This document shows positions 49,026 through 58,353 of a DNA stretch of 64,000 nt, one piece after another. Origin of the DNA: Bacteroidales bacterium (GTDB lineage Bacteria > Bacteroidota > Bacteroidia > Bacteroidales > UBA932); NCBI GenBank assembly GCA_022653735.1, contig JALCSU010000003.1, positions 62,001 through 126,000 on the forward strand. Direction: 5' to 3'. Positions within the stretch are counted from its first letter, which is position 1. The number at the start of each line of letters is the position of its first letter. A program made the position numbers and the translations under genes. A model generated the notes under the pieces. It made no database searches and was not told the DNA's origin. It was given only the letters and a program-made list of their open reading frames with translations.

Positions 49026-50363
49026 TTAAAGACCAGGGATAGCCACCGGAAGATCATACTTAGTATCCAAAGTAAGATCCTCCGGGAAGAATTTCTCATC
49101 CGAGCAGAGAGCTTGCTCCATTGTCACTTTCTGCCCGGTGTAAGCAGACATCCTGGCTGCCAGCGCGACAAGATTCGAGCGAGCCGCCCAGTCGAAGTCA
49201 TTTATGAGAGTTTTGTTCCGGATAGCAGCGAAGAGTTCGTCATGTTCCTGCTGGTACATGCTCTTCACCTTGGCATTCTTGTAGGCATTGGCATCGGTGA
49301 ACTTGAACGTGTCATCATATTTCCAAGGATTCTTTCCGGTAATATAGTGCTGTCCGTTCATGCAGTCTACTACGCATTTCCCATCCTCGCCGACGAATTC
49401 CACTCCGTAGGAATGAGCCACGTTATCCTGCTGTTTGCAGCTGAAATAGGCTTTGGTGCCATCGGGATATTCGAACTTTGCCCCAAAATGGTCGTACACG
49501 TTGCCATACTTAGGATCGGTCCGCTTGATCCTGCCGCCGGTAGCCACGACTCTTGAAGGAAGCGTGTCATTCATGCCCCACTGCATCAGGTCAACGCTAT
49601 GGATTGCCTGCTCGACGATGTGGTCTCCTGAGAGCCAGTTATAGTATAGCCAGTTCCTGAGCTTGTACTCCATGTCAGTCCAGCCGCTCTTGCGTTCATG
49701 GAACCACAATTCACCTGAGTTGTTGCTCGCCTCGACCGCGAGGATTTTCCCGATGCTTCCATCTAATAGCCTGGAGAATGTCTCTCTCTTAGGAATATGG
49801 TATCTCCAGCAGAAGCCGGACATCAATTCCGTACCTTGAGCCTTTGCTTTCTGAGCCGCCGCTATTATCCTTCTCATGCCCGGCCCATCGACCGCAAACG
49901 GCTTCTCGCAGAAGATGTGCTTTTTCGCATTGACGGCATATTCAAGATGAGCCGGCCTGAAGCATGGGGGCGCTGCCAGGATTATCACGTCCACATCGGA
50001 ATCAATCAGCTTCTTGTAGGCATCCAATCCGACGAACTTATGGTCATTCGCAACTTGGACTTTCTGAGGAAAAAGCTTCTTCAGGGAATCGTAGGAATTG
50101 TCGAGCTGATCCTTGAAAGCATCAGCCATCGCAGACAGAACCACATTCTCGTCGGCATTCATGGCCTGCTCCGCGGCCCCCGACCCACGGCCACCACAGC
50201 CAATGAGGCCAACTTTCAGCGTGTTGCTGTTTCCTGTCCAAGCTCCGGACCTCGTTCCGGTCACGGCTTCCGCCGCCATTATGTCTCCAAAGCCGCTATT
50301 AGCCGAAATCACTGTTCCGACAGTCGCTATTCCGGCTGTCCGTAAAAAATCTCTTCTTTTCAT
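49026..50363 (-). CDS. Gfo/Idh/MocA family oxidoreductase, Tat-type signal
   Basis: MKRRDFLRTAGIATVGTV; KVGLIGCGGRGSGAAEQA, DVIILAAPPCFRPAHLEYAVNAKKHIFCEKPFAVD. Confidence 0.93.
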   Translation of the reverse strand: MKRRDFLRTAGIATVGTVISANSGFGDIMAAEAVTGTRSGAWTGNSNTLKVGLIGCGGRGSGAAEQAMNADENVVLSAMADAFKDQLDNSYDSLKKLFPQKVQVANDHKFVGLDAYKKLIDSDVDVIILAAPPCFRPAHLEYAVNAKKHIFCEKPFAVDGPGMRRIIAAAQKAKAQGTELMSGFCWRYHIPKRETFSRLLDGSIGKILAVEASNNSGELWFHERKSGWTDMEYKLRNWLYYNWLSGDHIVEQAIHSVDLMQWGMNDTLPSRVVATGGRIKRTDPKYGNVYDHFGAKFEYPDGTKAYFSCKQQDNVAHSYGVEFVGEDGKCVVDCMNGQHYITGKNPWKYDDTFKFTDANAYKNAKVKSMYQQEHDELFAAIRNKTLINDFDWAARSNLVALAARMSAYTGQKVTMEQALCSDEKFFPEDLTLDTKYDLPVAIPGL

Positions 50364-50383
50364 AATCTATATATTGAAATGCA

Positions 50384-52330
50384 TTAATCATAATTAGGAT
50401 TCTGCTGGAGCGCAGGATCTCGATTTATCTCCTCCTTTGCGATAGGCAACCAGTATGCACAACCGTTGGAGTTCCAGCTCCTTTCGTCCGTCATCGTAGT
50501 CGTGTCCCAGTAAACGATAGTCACTCCGTCAGCGAAATGATTTATGTAAGTAGGCGAGACATTAAAGACATTATCCTCGGCAATCATCCATTTGCGAATC
50601 ATGAACCAACGATCTCCCTCTCCCATCATCTCTATCTGCCTCTCGTGACGATAATATTCGCGAGCCTCCTGCTGCGTGCAGCCTGTGGATCTGCTTGGCA
50701 AACCGGACCGGTTGCGAACCATGTTGACATACTTCATTCCCTCGGCGACTTCACCGAGTTCAATGCACGCCTCGGCATAATCGAGCAATACCTCGGCATA
50801 ACGGATTTCCATCCAAGAGTTAGTGTTGCTATGAGCCTCGGCATTCTCAATCTCCGGGTCAAGCATTTTCCTGAGATAATACCCAGTCTTAGTGCCATTC
50901 CAGGCCTGTTTCGAGGCACTGCGAGAATCAACGCCGCCAATCTTGACGGCAGTACCTTCACCGAAATCATGAATCGTTTTCAGATCGCTGTCCAGAAACG
51001 ATGCTCCATTTGTTGCGGTGTAATGAGAACCGATGTCAATGATGTTAGAGGCAGTTTCTCGATTTGCCCACGTTGCGCCATCATAAAGAATTGACGCATA
51101 AAACCTAGCCTCTCGCCCATTGTAAGGATTCCTCTCCGGATCTGCGGCGAGCTGATCAGCAGTCCAAGTCCTTACATTATTGTCGCCCGGCTTATATTTA
51201 TCCCATTGGAACGGGGTGCCATCCGCCATTTCGTACTTGCGCACGAGGTTCTCGGTAGGACCATTGTTTCCCCAGCAGCTGTATCCGTTAGGACCCCACC
51301 AAAGGTTATTCCAGGCTGTGTTCCCGACTTGGTCGAGATACTGGACTCCGAAAATAGCCTCATCGTTCCACGCACCTTTTTGCAAGAATATGCCTGCGTA
51401 ATTATCTACGTAGCCTTGGAAATCGTCATCGGACATGTCGGCTGACGGCTCTCCTTCCTTGTACTGCGCCAAGGAATAGGTTCCATACTTGCCATCTATG
51501 ACATCTTTCGCGGCTGTTTTAGCCGCACGTAGCCTTTCTTCACGAGAGCCACTTGAGAAGTGCACCAAATCATTTCCAGCATTGAATGTGCCGTTCATCA
51601 GCTCTCCGGTCACGAAACTCAGAAGTCTCGACTTCAATGCACCAGCAGCGCCTTTTGTAGCGCGGCCTTGGTCAATGCCTGACTTGTCAGGCAGGCCGGC
51701 GATGGCCTTCTCCAGATCTTTGAGTATGAAATCTACTGTCTCCTGCAGAGTAGAACGCGTCACATTCGTGAAGTCGTCTTTCAGCGAGAATGGTTTGTCC
51801 ATCAACACGACGCCGCCATAGCTTCTGAGCAGGTTCGTATATTCATAAGCTCTAAGGAAATATGCTTCTGCCTTTATCTGACTGAGTTTTGCCTCTTCCG
51901 ACGAGCTCGATGTAGGAACATCGTCTGCGCCTCCAAGCAGGGTATTGATGCTTTGGATATCTCGATATAGGACAGGCCATGTCAGCCAGCCATAATAACT
52001 TGGCCAATTCGGATAATTGAACATGCCCAGATTGCTCGGAGATATAGTGTTTTTTAGAAACACCACGCTCCCTGCCCTATGGATGTTGAGAGTCTCGTCA
52101 GTCGAGGAACTGAGCAAATCCTCCCTCATGCCCAAGATGGAGCCATCGTTCCCTCCCAGTTGGTCATAACATTCGTAAAGATATGCTTCCAGCAGGTTGA
52201 TGTCCTGGAATACGTTGTCCTGCGTGAAGGAATTAACTGATTCTTTGTCTAGCACATTACCCGTGCATGATGACAAAGCCATTGCAAGCATTGCAGCAAA
52301 ACTCAATATTGTGTATTTAAACTTTTTCAT
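50384..52330 (-). CDS. SusD/RagB-like lipoprotein
   Basis: LSSCTGNVLDKE, AEAYFLRAYEYTNLLRSYGGVVL, RHERQIEMMGEGDRWFMIRKW. Confidence 0.93.
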   Translation of the reverse strand: MKKFKYTILSFAAMLAMALSSCTGNVLDKESVNSFTQDNVFQDINLLEAYLYECYDQLGGNDGSILGMREDLLSSSTDETLNIHRAGSVVFLKNTISPSNLGMFNYPNWPSYYGWLTWPVLYRDIQSINTLLGGADDVPTSSSSEEAKLSQIKAEAYFLRAYEYTNLLRSYGGVVLMDKPFSLKDDFTNVTRSTLQETVDFILKDLEKAIAGLPDKSGIDQGRATKGAAGALKSRLLSFVTGELMNGTFNAGNDLVHFSSGSREERLRAAKTAAKDVIDGKYGTYSLAQYKEGEPSADMSDDDFQGYVDNYAGIFLQKGAWNDEAIFGVQYLDQVGNTAWNNLWWGPNGYSCWGNNGPTENLVRKYEMADGTPFQWDKYKPGDNNVRTWTADQLAADPERNPYNGREARFYASILYDGATWANRETASNIIDIGSHYTATNGASFLDSDLKTIHDFGEGTAVKIGGVDSRSASKQAWNGTKTGYYLRKMLDPEIENAEAHSNTNSWMEIRYAEVLLDYAEACIELGEVAEGMKYVNMVRNRSGLPSRSTGCTQQEAREYYRHERQIEMMGEGDRWFMIRKWMIAEDNVFNVSPTYINHFADGVTIVYWDTTTMTDERSWNSNGCAYWLPIAKEEINRDPALQQNPNYD

Positions 52331-52368
52331 ATCGACTGATTGTTAATATAAATCATCCTTCAGCTGAA

Positions 52369-55300
52369 CTAGAAAGTAATATTTAGACCGATTGAATAAT
52401 TCTTCATCGCAGGGTAGCCTTGAGGGTCTGCCGTCTCAGGGTCGTAATGACGTTGCGCAGAGTAGAGCAACCCCAAGTTATATCCGGTCAGCATGATCGT
52501 GGCTCCAGAGACGTTGAACTTATCCAATAATGGCTTTGGAAGCGAATAGCTCAGGGTTATGTTCTTGAGGCGGAAGTATGCCATATTGTCGTACCAGTAG
52601 GTGTTGTTGTGACTGTTGAAGGTCCAGTACTGGTCAGCGCGGCTCCAAGGACGAGGATTGTTGGACATATTGTTCTCTGGAGTCCAGTAATCCTTCGTCA
52701 TCCATTTGAACACATTCATGCCAGTTCCTCTGTTACCGTAAACTGCGCTGACGTAATATGTTCCCTGCCCTTGACCAAGGATAGAGAGAGCCCAGTTCTT
52801 CCACGAGAGGTTAACGTTGATGCCGTAGAAGAGCTCTGGCGCATCAGTTTTGTGAAGGTATATTCTGTCATCGCTATCGATCTTGCCATCATCGGACACA
52901 TCTTCGAAGATGAGGTCTCCCGGCTTGGCTCCTTCCCAGTGAGGATAGTTGTCAACCTCTTCCTGGGTATGGAATACGCCAATCGCCTTATACACCAAGG
53001 CTGAGCCATACGGATGTCCGGTCTGCTTCTGCCATTCTACGGACTGTGCTGGCTCGTCCATGAACACGACCTTGTTTCTCGACCAGCTGAGATTGCCGGA
53101 AATGTCCACGTTTAGGTTTCCGAACTGCTTCGTGAACCCGCCTTCAACCTCGAAACCCTTGTTGTCCACCTTGCCGATGTTCTCATCCGGCAGAGTGAGG
53201 CCAGTGAAATTAGGAACTGAGGCGTTTCTGGTAATGAGAATGTTCCTGCGCTTGTTGTAGAAGAACTCGGTGTTCAGCCAGAGCATGTTTTTCAGGAACT
53301 TGGAGTCGAAGCCCCAGTTATACGTCGTCTGGGTCTCCCAAGTGATGTTCGGGTTTGCAACCACCGACTGATAAATCCTGGTCATGACGTTCTTGTTCGC
53401 CCCGAAAGTAGGCCCTGAGGCCAATGCAAACTTGTTGACGTACTGGAACGGATCGCCAGGGTCCATTCCCATCTTTCCTGCCGTGAAGCGTAGCTTGAAG
53501 TAATCGATGGCTGAGAGGTTGTTCTTCCAGAACGGTTCCTCAGATGCGCGCCAGGCAAGAAGCACTGCAGGGAAGTTGCCCCACCTCTTGTTTGAAGGGA
53601 ACTTAAGGGATCCGTCGCGCCTAAATATGAACTCAAACAGATATTTCTCTTTGTAGTTGTAATTCAGACGACCAATGAACGACTTTCGGGCGTAGATTGA
53701 CTCCGTCCCGGAGTTATTCTTGTCTTTCTCGCCTCCGGCATTCAGTATCTCGAGGAGGTCGGAAACAAAGTATTTTCTGAAGGCCGAGAAGTCAGAATCA
53801 AGATCGTTGTACTGCTCGTATGCGGCAAACACGTTGAAATTGTGATTCCCGAAGGTCCTGCCATAGTTGGCGCTCGCCGTGTAGGTGTATTTCTTTATGT
53901 AGTTGTTTTTTTGGCTGAGCTGCGGATTGTCGTATCCGTTCTTGCTCGGGATAAGCACGGCTCCATCGTTGGTGATGTATCCATTCGAGTCCTTCTTGCT
54001 GTTCGCCACATCGAGGGTGTAGAGAATCCACGGTTTGTTGAATTCCTTATAGTTGATGTGATCGACGTCATAATTGAAAGACCCGGAAATCGTGAGTCCT
54101 TTTATCATAGGAGGAGTAATGTCCAGTTGGAAGTTAGTCTGGTCCTTGTGAGAGTCGGTCTTCCTGTAGCCAGCTGCATAAGAGGTGTTGACCACAGGGT
54201 TCACGCCGCCTTCAAACGCCGGACCCGGCTCGCCTGTCGGCCAGTAATCGGCCACGGTCGGAACGACCATAGATGCCCAGCCGAACAATTGACTCACATC
54301 AATCGTAGGGTATTTCTTCTTGGAATACAGACCGCTGTACTGGGCTGTAACCTTCACCCAGTCCTTGAGCAGCTTAACATCGAACTTAGCCCTGAAGTTA
54401 TACTGCTTATAAGTGGTCGAGGAATGAGAATAGATGCCGGACTCGTTCTTGTAGCCCCCAGATATGAAGTAGTGCATTTTCTCCGTTCCTCCATTCACGC
54501 TCACGTTGTAGCGTTCGTTATGGGTCCAGTTCTTCACGAGAGATTTCATCCAGTTTGTGTTCGGATGCTGCCATGGATCAGTGCCACTCTCGTAGAGAGC
54601 GATGTCCTCGTCGGAATACAGTCTAGCAACGCCTTCGTAGTCTTGAAGGTCGCTGACATAACGTGCGTACTCAGGAGCATTCGCTGTCTCAGGCAAGATG
54701 GTCGGCTTCGAGAAACCCTGAGTATATTGCATGTTCACGGTCGGCTTGTGTTCGCCTCCGCTCTTGGTGGTAATAAGGATGACACCGTTTGCAGCACGAG
54801 ATCCATAGATTGCTGCGGATGCGTCCTTAAGCAACGAGACGTTGGCAATGTCATTAGGATCAATCTCATATAGACTCCTATCAGGGATTCCATCAATCAC
54901 GATGAGCGGGCCAAGATCAGCCTTTTTCCCGAACGAGGAACGTCCGCGGACGTTAATCTGGGCAATGTCGTTTCCCGGCTCTCCTGTGGTCTGCCTGATT
55001 TGAGTTCCGGACAACTGCCCATTCAATGCATTTGAAACATCGAACGCCGCAGACTTGGTGAGTTTCTCACCTTTAACTGAAGATATCGCCCCGGCCACAG
55101 CCTCTTTCTTCTGGGTGCCATATCCTACAAGAACCACTTCCTGCAGGGTCTCTGTGTCCTCATTCATAACGACATCAATCGTCTGGCTTTCCCCGACGAT
55201 GATTGTTTTCGTGATGTAGCCTATGCAAGAGACTTCCAATGTTGCGCCTTCCTGGACGCGAAGAGAGTACTTTCCATCGACGTCCGTGACAGCTCCCGTC

Positions 55301-55485
55301 GAAGTTCCCTTGACTAAGATGCTTGCGCCGATGACCGGCAATCCAGTTGCATCGGAAACCGTGCCAGTGATGGTTTTCTGTTGAGCAAAAGCATTGGCAG
55401 TGCCTATCACGCAGAATAGTAGCAGCAAGGCGATGCCCTTCAATAAGCCATGCCCTTGATGTCGAGCATTGTTAAATAAATTCAT
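52369..55485 (-). CDS. SusC/RagA-family TonB-dependent receptor
   Basis: ITGTVSDATGLPVIGASILVKGTSTGAVTDVDGKYSL, VVLVGYGTQKKEAVAGAISSVKGE, LIVIDGIPD..SLLKDASAAIYGSRAANGVILITTKSG. Confidence 0.96.
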   Translation of the reverse strand: MNLFNNARHQGHGLLKGIALLLLFCVIGTANAFAQQKTITGTVSDATGLPVIGASILVKGTSTGAVTDVDGKYSLRVQEGATLEVSCIGYITKTIIVGESQTIDVVMNEDTETLQEVVLVGYGTQKKEAVAGAISSVKGEKLTKSAAFDVSNALNGQLSGTQIRQTTGEPGNDIAQINVRGRSSFGKKADLGPLIVIDGIPDRSLYEIDPNDIANVSLLKDASAAIYGSRAANGVILITTKSGGEHKPTVNMQYTQGFSKPTILPETANAPEYARYVSDLQDYEGVARLYSDEDIALYESGTDPWQHPNTNWMKSLVKNWTHNERYNVSVNGGTEKMHYFISGGYKNESGIYSHSSTTYKQYNFRAKFDVKLLKDWVKVTAQYSGLYSKKKYPTIDVSQLFGWASMVVPTVADYWPTGEPGPAFEGGVNPVVNTSYAAGYRKTDSHKDQTNFQLDITPPMIKGLTISGSFNYDVDHINYKEFNKPWILYTLDVANSKKDSNGYITNDGAVLIPSKNGYDNPQLSQKNNYIKKYTYTASANYGRTFGNHNFNVFAAYEQYNDLDSDFSAFRKYFVSDLLEILNAGGEKDKNNSGTESIYARKSFIGRLNYNYKEKYLFEFIFRRDGSLKFPSNKRWGNFPAVLLAWRASEEPFWKNNLSAIDYFKLRFTAGKMGMDPGDPFQYVNKFALASGPTFGANKNVMTRIYQSVVANPNITWETQTTYNWGFDSKFLKNMLWLNTEFFYNKRRNILITRNASVPNFTGLTLPDENIGKVDNKGFEVEGGFTKQFGNLNVDISGNLSWSRNKVVFMDEPAQSVEWQKQTGHPYGSALVYKAIGVFHTQEEVDNYPHWEGAKPGDLIFEDVSDDGKIDSDDRIYLHKTDAPELFYGINVNLSWKNWALSILGQGQGTYYVSAVYGNRGTGMNVFKWMTKDYWTPENNMSNNPRPWSRADQYWTFNSHNNTYWYDNMAYFRLKNITLSYSLPKPLLDKFNVSGATIMLTGYNLGLLYSAQRHYDPETADPQGYPAMKNYSIGLNITF

Positions 55486-55568
55486 AAGATTTAGTGTTAT
55501 TATTTATGGAAGTGGAAATTTAAGAATATTCAAAATAACATGCAATACCGTTCTGCCATCTTTTTTTC

Positions 55569-55589
55569 AAATCCACCACATGTGGATTT
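55569..55589. promoter_or_regulatory. Perfect palindrome AAATCCAC-CACAT-GTGGATTT in the SusC upstream region
   Basis: 8-bp arms 55569-55576 and 55582-55589; flanked by T-rich DNA. Confidence 0.55.
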
Positions 55590-55618
55590 TTTTCTCATTT
55601 GCATGCACGAAACAACAA

Positions 55619-55656
55619 GGGATGACCTCAATGTCCTAAGACATATTAGTCATCCC
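55619..55656. repeat. Nested hairpin GGGATGAC...GTCATCCC with inner ATGTC/GACAT
   Basis: Perfect 8-bp outer arms and 5-bp inner stem. Confidence 0.6.
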
Positions 55657-55772
55657 CCAGATATAAAATACGAATGTCTTCCGGTTTAATCACGCTCCCT
55701 TCGGAATCGACCAAGTCGCCTTCACGGTATTTGATCTGCCCGGTGACGATGTTCGGCTCGGAACCCTGCCAT
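55655..55772 (-). pseudogene. Remnant paralogue of the 47312-47905 gene (QGSEPNIVTGQIKYREGDLVDSEGSVIKPEDIRILYLG)
   Basis: Minus-strand translation aligns to RQGSGLDIVPGQIRYRGGDLVDSEGNVIKPEDIRFYIG of the 47.3-kb gene; no start codon or signal peptide. Confidence 0.75.
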
Positions 55773-55782
55773 TCGAGATTTT

Positions 55783-56880
55783 TTACCTGAACAGGCTCAT
55801 AATATATACGCAGGCGCGAGCGGCGTGCATCGGGTATTTCCTGAACGCATTAGCATTCGCGCTGTCGGATAGATGAGCCTTGATGTAAGCCCAGAGCGAA
55901 AACGCATTATCTGCTCCTTCAGCGAAGCACTGATATTTCCAGCCACACAGATTAGCGACCACAGCTTCAGCCTGAACATAAGGAACCATAGTTGTGTACA
56001 ACTTGCCATCTGCATCTATGCCAAAAGCAACGTGTCCGTCTGCCTGCTGCCCTTCCATGCCATACATCAGCAGCCTTGTGGTTGGATCCTTCACCATATT
56101 CACGACATCCATATCCTCGGTAGCATATGCGGCATCAAGCAACGCCCACGATGCCTCCAGATCAAGACCATACTGAATTCCCATATTGAGATTATTCCAG
56201 TCTTTGTCCATTTTTGGAACCATGTGGCCTGTCCTTACATCATAGAACTTGTCCGTAATGACAGTGAGCAGAGCAGTAAGGTCGTACCTCAAAGCCTCGT
56301 CTTTCCAAACCCGGTAAAGCGTAGAGAGACCCTCGGCAAGATACACGTGGGCAACTGCATCTTTTGTGGTATCTTTCTTCTCGAACTCTCTCGAGAGCTT
56401 AAAATAATACCCGCCTCTTTCCTCGTCCTTGAATTCCTTCCTGACGATTTTATAGAGGTTGACGGCCGATTTCAGCGCCTCATCGTCCTTAGTCGCAGCA
56501 TAGAACTCGCTAAGAGCATATATTGATAAAGCTTGATTAGCAAGAGTGCAGTCGGTGTCAACCCTTTCGCCATTTTTATCGACCGTGGAATAGACTCCAC
56601 CAAATTTATGATCGACGAAATTCTTCAAGAAATAGTCATTAGCGTTAATCGCAGGCATGAGATATTCCTTCTGCTTGAAAAGCCTGTAAGCCGTAGAATA
56701 AGCCCATAGGATCCTTGCATTCAGCTGAAGGCTCCGAGGAGCTTCCCTATCTGGCTCGCCGTCAGATCCGAGATCGCCGAAAAAACCACCCTGAGGGTCC
56801 TGCATTACGGACCAGAATTTAAGAATATCCCACTGAAGGACTTCTTTTGCTTCTTTGATAAGATTATCTGTTCTGATCAT
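55783..56880 (-). CDS. N-acylglucosamine 2-epimerase / cellobiose 2-epimerase family (AGE) protein
   Basis: SLQLNARILWAYSTAYRLF, NQALSIYALSEFYAAT, HVYLAEGLSTLYRVW, NMGIQYGLDLEASWALLDAAYA, YVQAEAVVANL; start set at MIRTDNLIKEAKE. Confidence 0.85.
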   Translation of the reverse strand: MIRTDNLIKEAKEVLQWDILKFWSVMQDPQGGFFGDLGSDGEPDREAPRSLQLNARILWAYSTAYRLFKQKEYLMPAINANDYFLKNFVDHKFGGVYSTVDKNGERVDTDCTLANQALSIYALSEFYAATKDDEALKSAVNLYKIVRKEFKDEERGGYYFKLSREFEKKDTTKDAVAHVYLAEGLSTLYRVWKDEALRYDLTALLTVITDKFYDVRTGHMVPKMDKDWNNLNMGIQYGLDLEASWALLDAAYATEDMDVVNMVKDPTTRLLMYGMEGQQADGHVAFGIDADGKLYTTMVPYVQAEAVVANLCGWKYQCFAEGADNAFSLWAYIKAHLSDSANANAFRKYPMHAARACVYIMSLFR

Positions 56881-56893
56881 ATAATATGATATA

Positions 56894-58180
56894 TTACAAT
56901 GTCTTAACATGAATATTACGCCAGCGCACCTTAATGCCGCCACCATCGTGAATCTGCAGCGCGATCCTGCCATGGCCTGCGCCAATCTTAGCATCGTGAA
57001 TATCCGTCATAGGCTCGCCATTAAGCCAAGACTGCAGATGATCCCCTTCTAGACGAATGCGCATAGCATTCCATTGGCCCTCTTTAAGGATGTTTTCTTT
57101 CTCGTCTGGAATTTGATAGAGCCACCCGCGGCCGTATGACTCGTAAACTCCGCCAGTATCGTTGCCCTTTGGAGCAACCTCAACCTGCCAGCCATGAACT
57201 GTGGTGCCATCAACAGTAGAGCGGATGAACACGCCAGAATTCCCATTTGCTTCTTGTTTAAACTCGAGCGTCAGGTCGAAATCGTCATAATAGTCTTCTG
57301 TAGCAAAATAGCCGTATTGCTTATCAGGGCCGCTCTCGCAAACGAGGTAGCAGCTATCGTCCACATACCAAAGCTCCGTGCCGTAATTAATCCACCCGGT
57401 AAGATCCTTCCCATTGAAAAGATCTTTTTCTACAGGCTTTGAAGGCAGTTCCTTTATCTTAATGTTACGGAACCATGCAGGATATCCGTGATCCTGGAGG
57501 CAGATATGACCCTTCGGCGACATGCCATATTCAGGAGCATCCTTCCACTTGCCACTCTCTTTGCGCTGGCGCCAGTCAGGAGTCCAAGCATCGAACTCAA
57601 CAGTCACCTTACCATTCAAAAGATAAGTTACATGACCATTATCGAATATAATCTCGGACTGATTCCACTGCCCAGCAGGCTTCATATTCCTAGCCTCTAG
57701 ATCTGGAACATACATGGCATAATCTACTCCGCAGCGCTGCCAGTCTTCCAACTGATAGCCGTCGTTCATCTCAGCAAAATTATCATCGTCAATTAGCTGG
57801 TATTCAGGCCCCGTGATGTAAGGAACTTTGAAATCCGGACGCTCCACCACATGGTAAAGCATTCCGCTATTGCCGCCCTTGCTAATCTTCCATTCCCATT
57901 TAAGATCGAAGTTGGCATATTCTTTATCAGTCACTATGTAACCGCAGGCATCGTCGCCTTTGCCTTCTGCCTCTATGGCGCCATCAACGACAGTCCATGG
58001 TCCGGTTAGTTCTGTTCCGTTATAATCTCTCCATCCGTTAAGTGTCTGGCCGTCAAACAATAGCTGCCATCCATCTTGTTGTTCTTCAGCTGTCAGCTCA
58101 TTTGGCTTTTGCCCGCCACAAGACACGAAAGCCACGGCTGCAGCAGCCATGGCCCCTAAAATAATAAACGACTTTTTCAT
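56894..58180 (-). CDS. Tandem DUF1080 (3-keto-glycoside hydrolase-like) lipoprotein
   Basis: VSCGGQKP lipobox; WQLLFDGQTLNGWRDYNG and DLFNGKDLTGWINYG start two DUF1080 modules; NSGMLYHV and NSGVFIRS motifs. Confidence 0.88.
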   Translation of the reverse strand: MKKSFIILGAMAAAAVAFVSCGGQKPNELTAEEQQDGWQLLFDGQTLNGWRDYNGTELTGPWTVVDGAIEAEGKGDDACGYIVTDKEYANFDLKWEWKISKGGNSGMLYHVVERPDFKVPYITGPEYQLIDDDNFAEMNDGYQLEDWQRCGVDYAMYVPDLEARNMKPAGQWNQSEIIFDNGHVTYLLNGKVTVEFDAWTPDWRQRKESGKWKDAPEYGMSPKGHICLQDHGYPAWFRNIKIKELPSKPVEKDLFNGKDLTGWINYGTELWYVDDSCYLVCESGPDKQYGYFATEDYYDDFDLTLEFKQEANGNSGVFIRSTVDGTTVHGWQVEVAPKGNDTGGVYESYGRGWLYQIPDEKENILKEGQWNAMRIRLEGDHLQSWLNGEPMTDIHDAKIGAGHGRIALQIHDGGGIKVRWRNIHVKTL

Positions 58181-58322
58181 ATTGAGCATGGTATTAAAAA
58201 ATTTTGGTCATTAATCTATATTGAAGCCCCAACCTTAACTAAGAGGCCCTATCATCACAAATATAGTCAGATTTTGTCATAAAACAACGATAAGAATGCA
58301 ATGAAAGCTTCGACTTTTTAAG

Positions 58323-58330
58323 TATTTTTG
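58323..58330 (+). promoter_or_regulatory. Candidate -7 element TATTTTTG upstream of pepP
   Basis: TAnnTTTG match 24 nt before ATG. Confidence 0.35.
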
Positions 58331-58353
58331 TGAGAATATGAAATATTCTGATT

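Noticed and set aside
53842-54873. 343-aa + strand ORF inside SusC
   Set aside because: Antisense to an unambiguous SusC; no recognisable domain.
56881-56994. N-terminal extension of the AGE ORF (MLRLAQAMAGSRCRF...)
   Set aside because: Overlaps the 3' end of the DUF1080 gene and is not AGE-like; the start at MIRTDNLIKEAKE is preferred.
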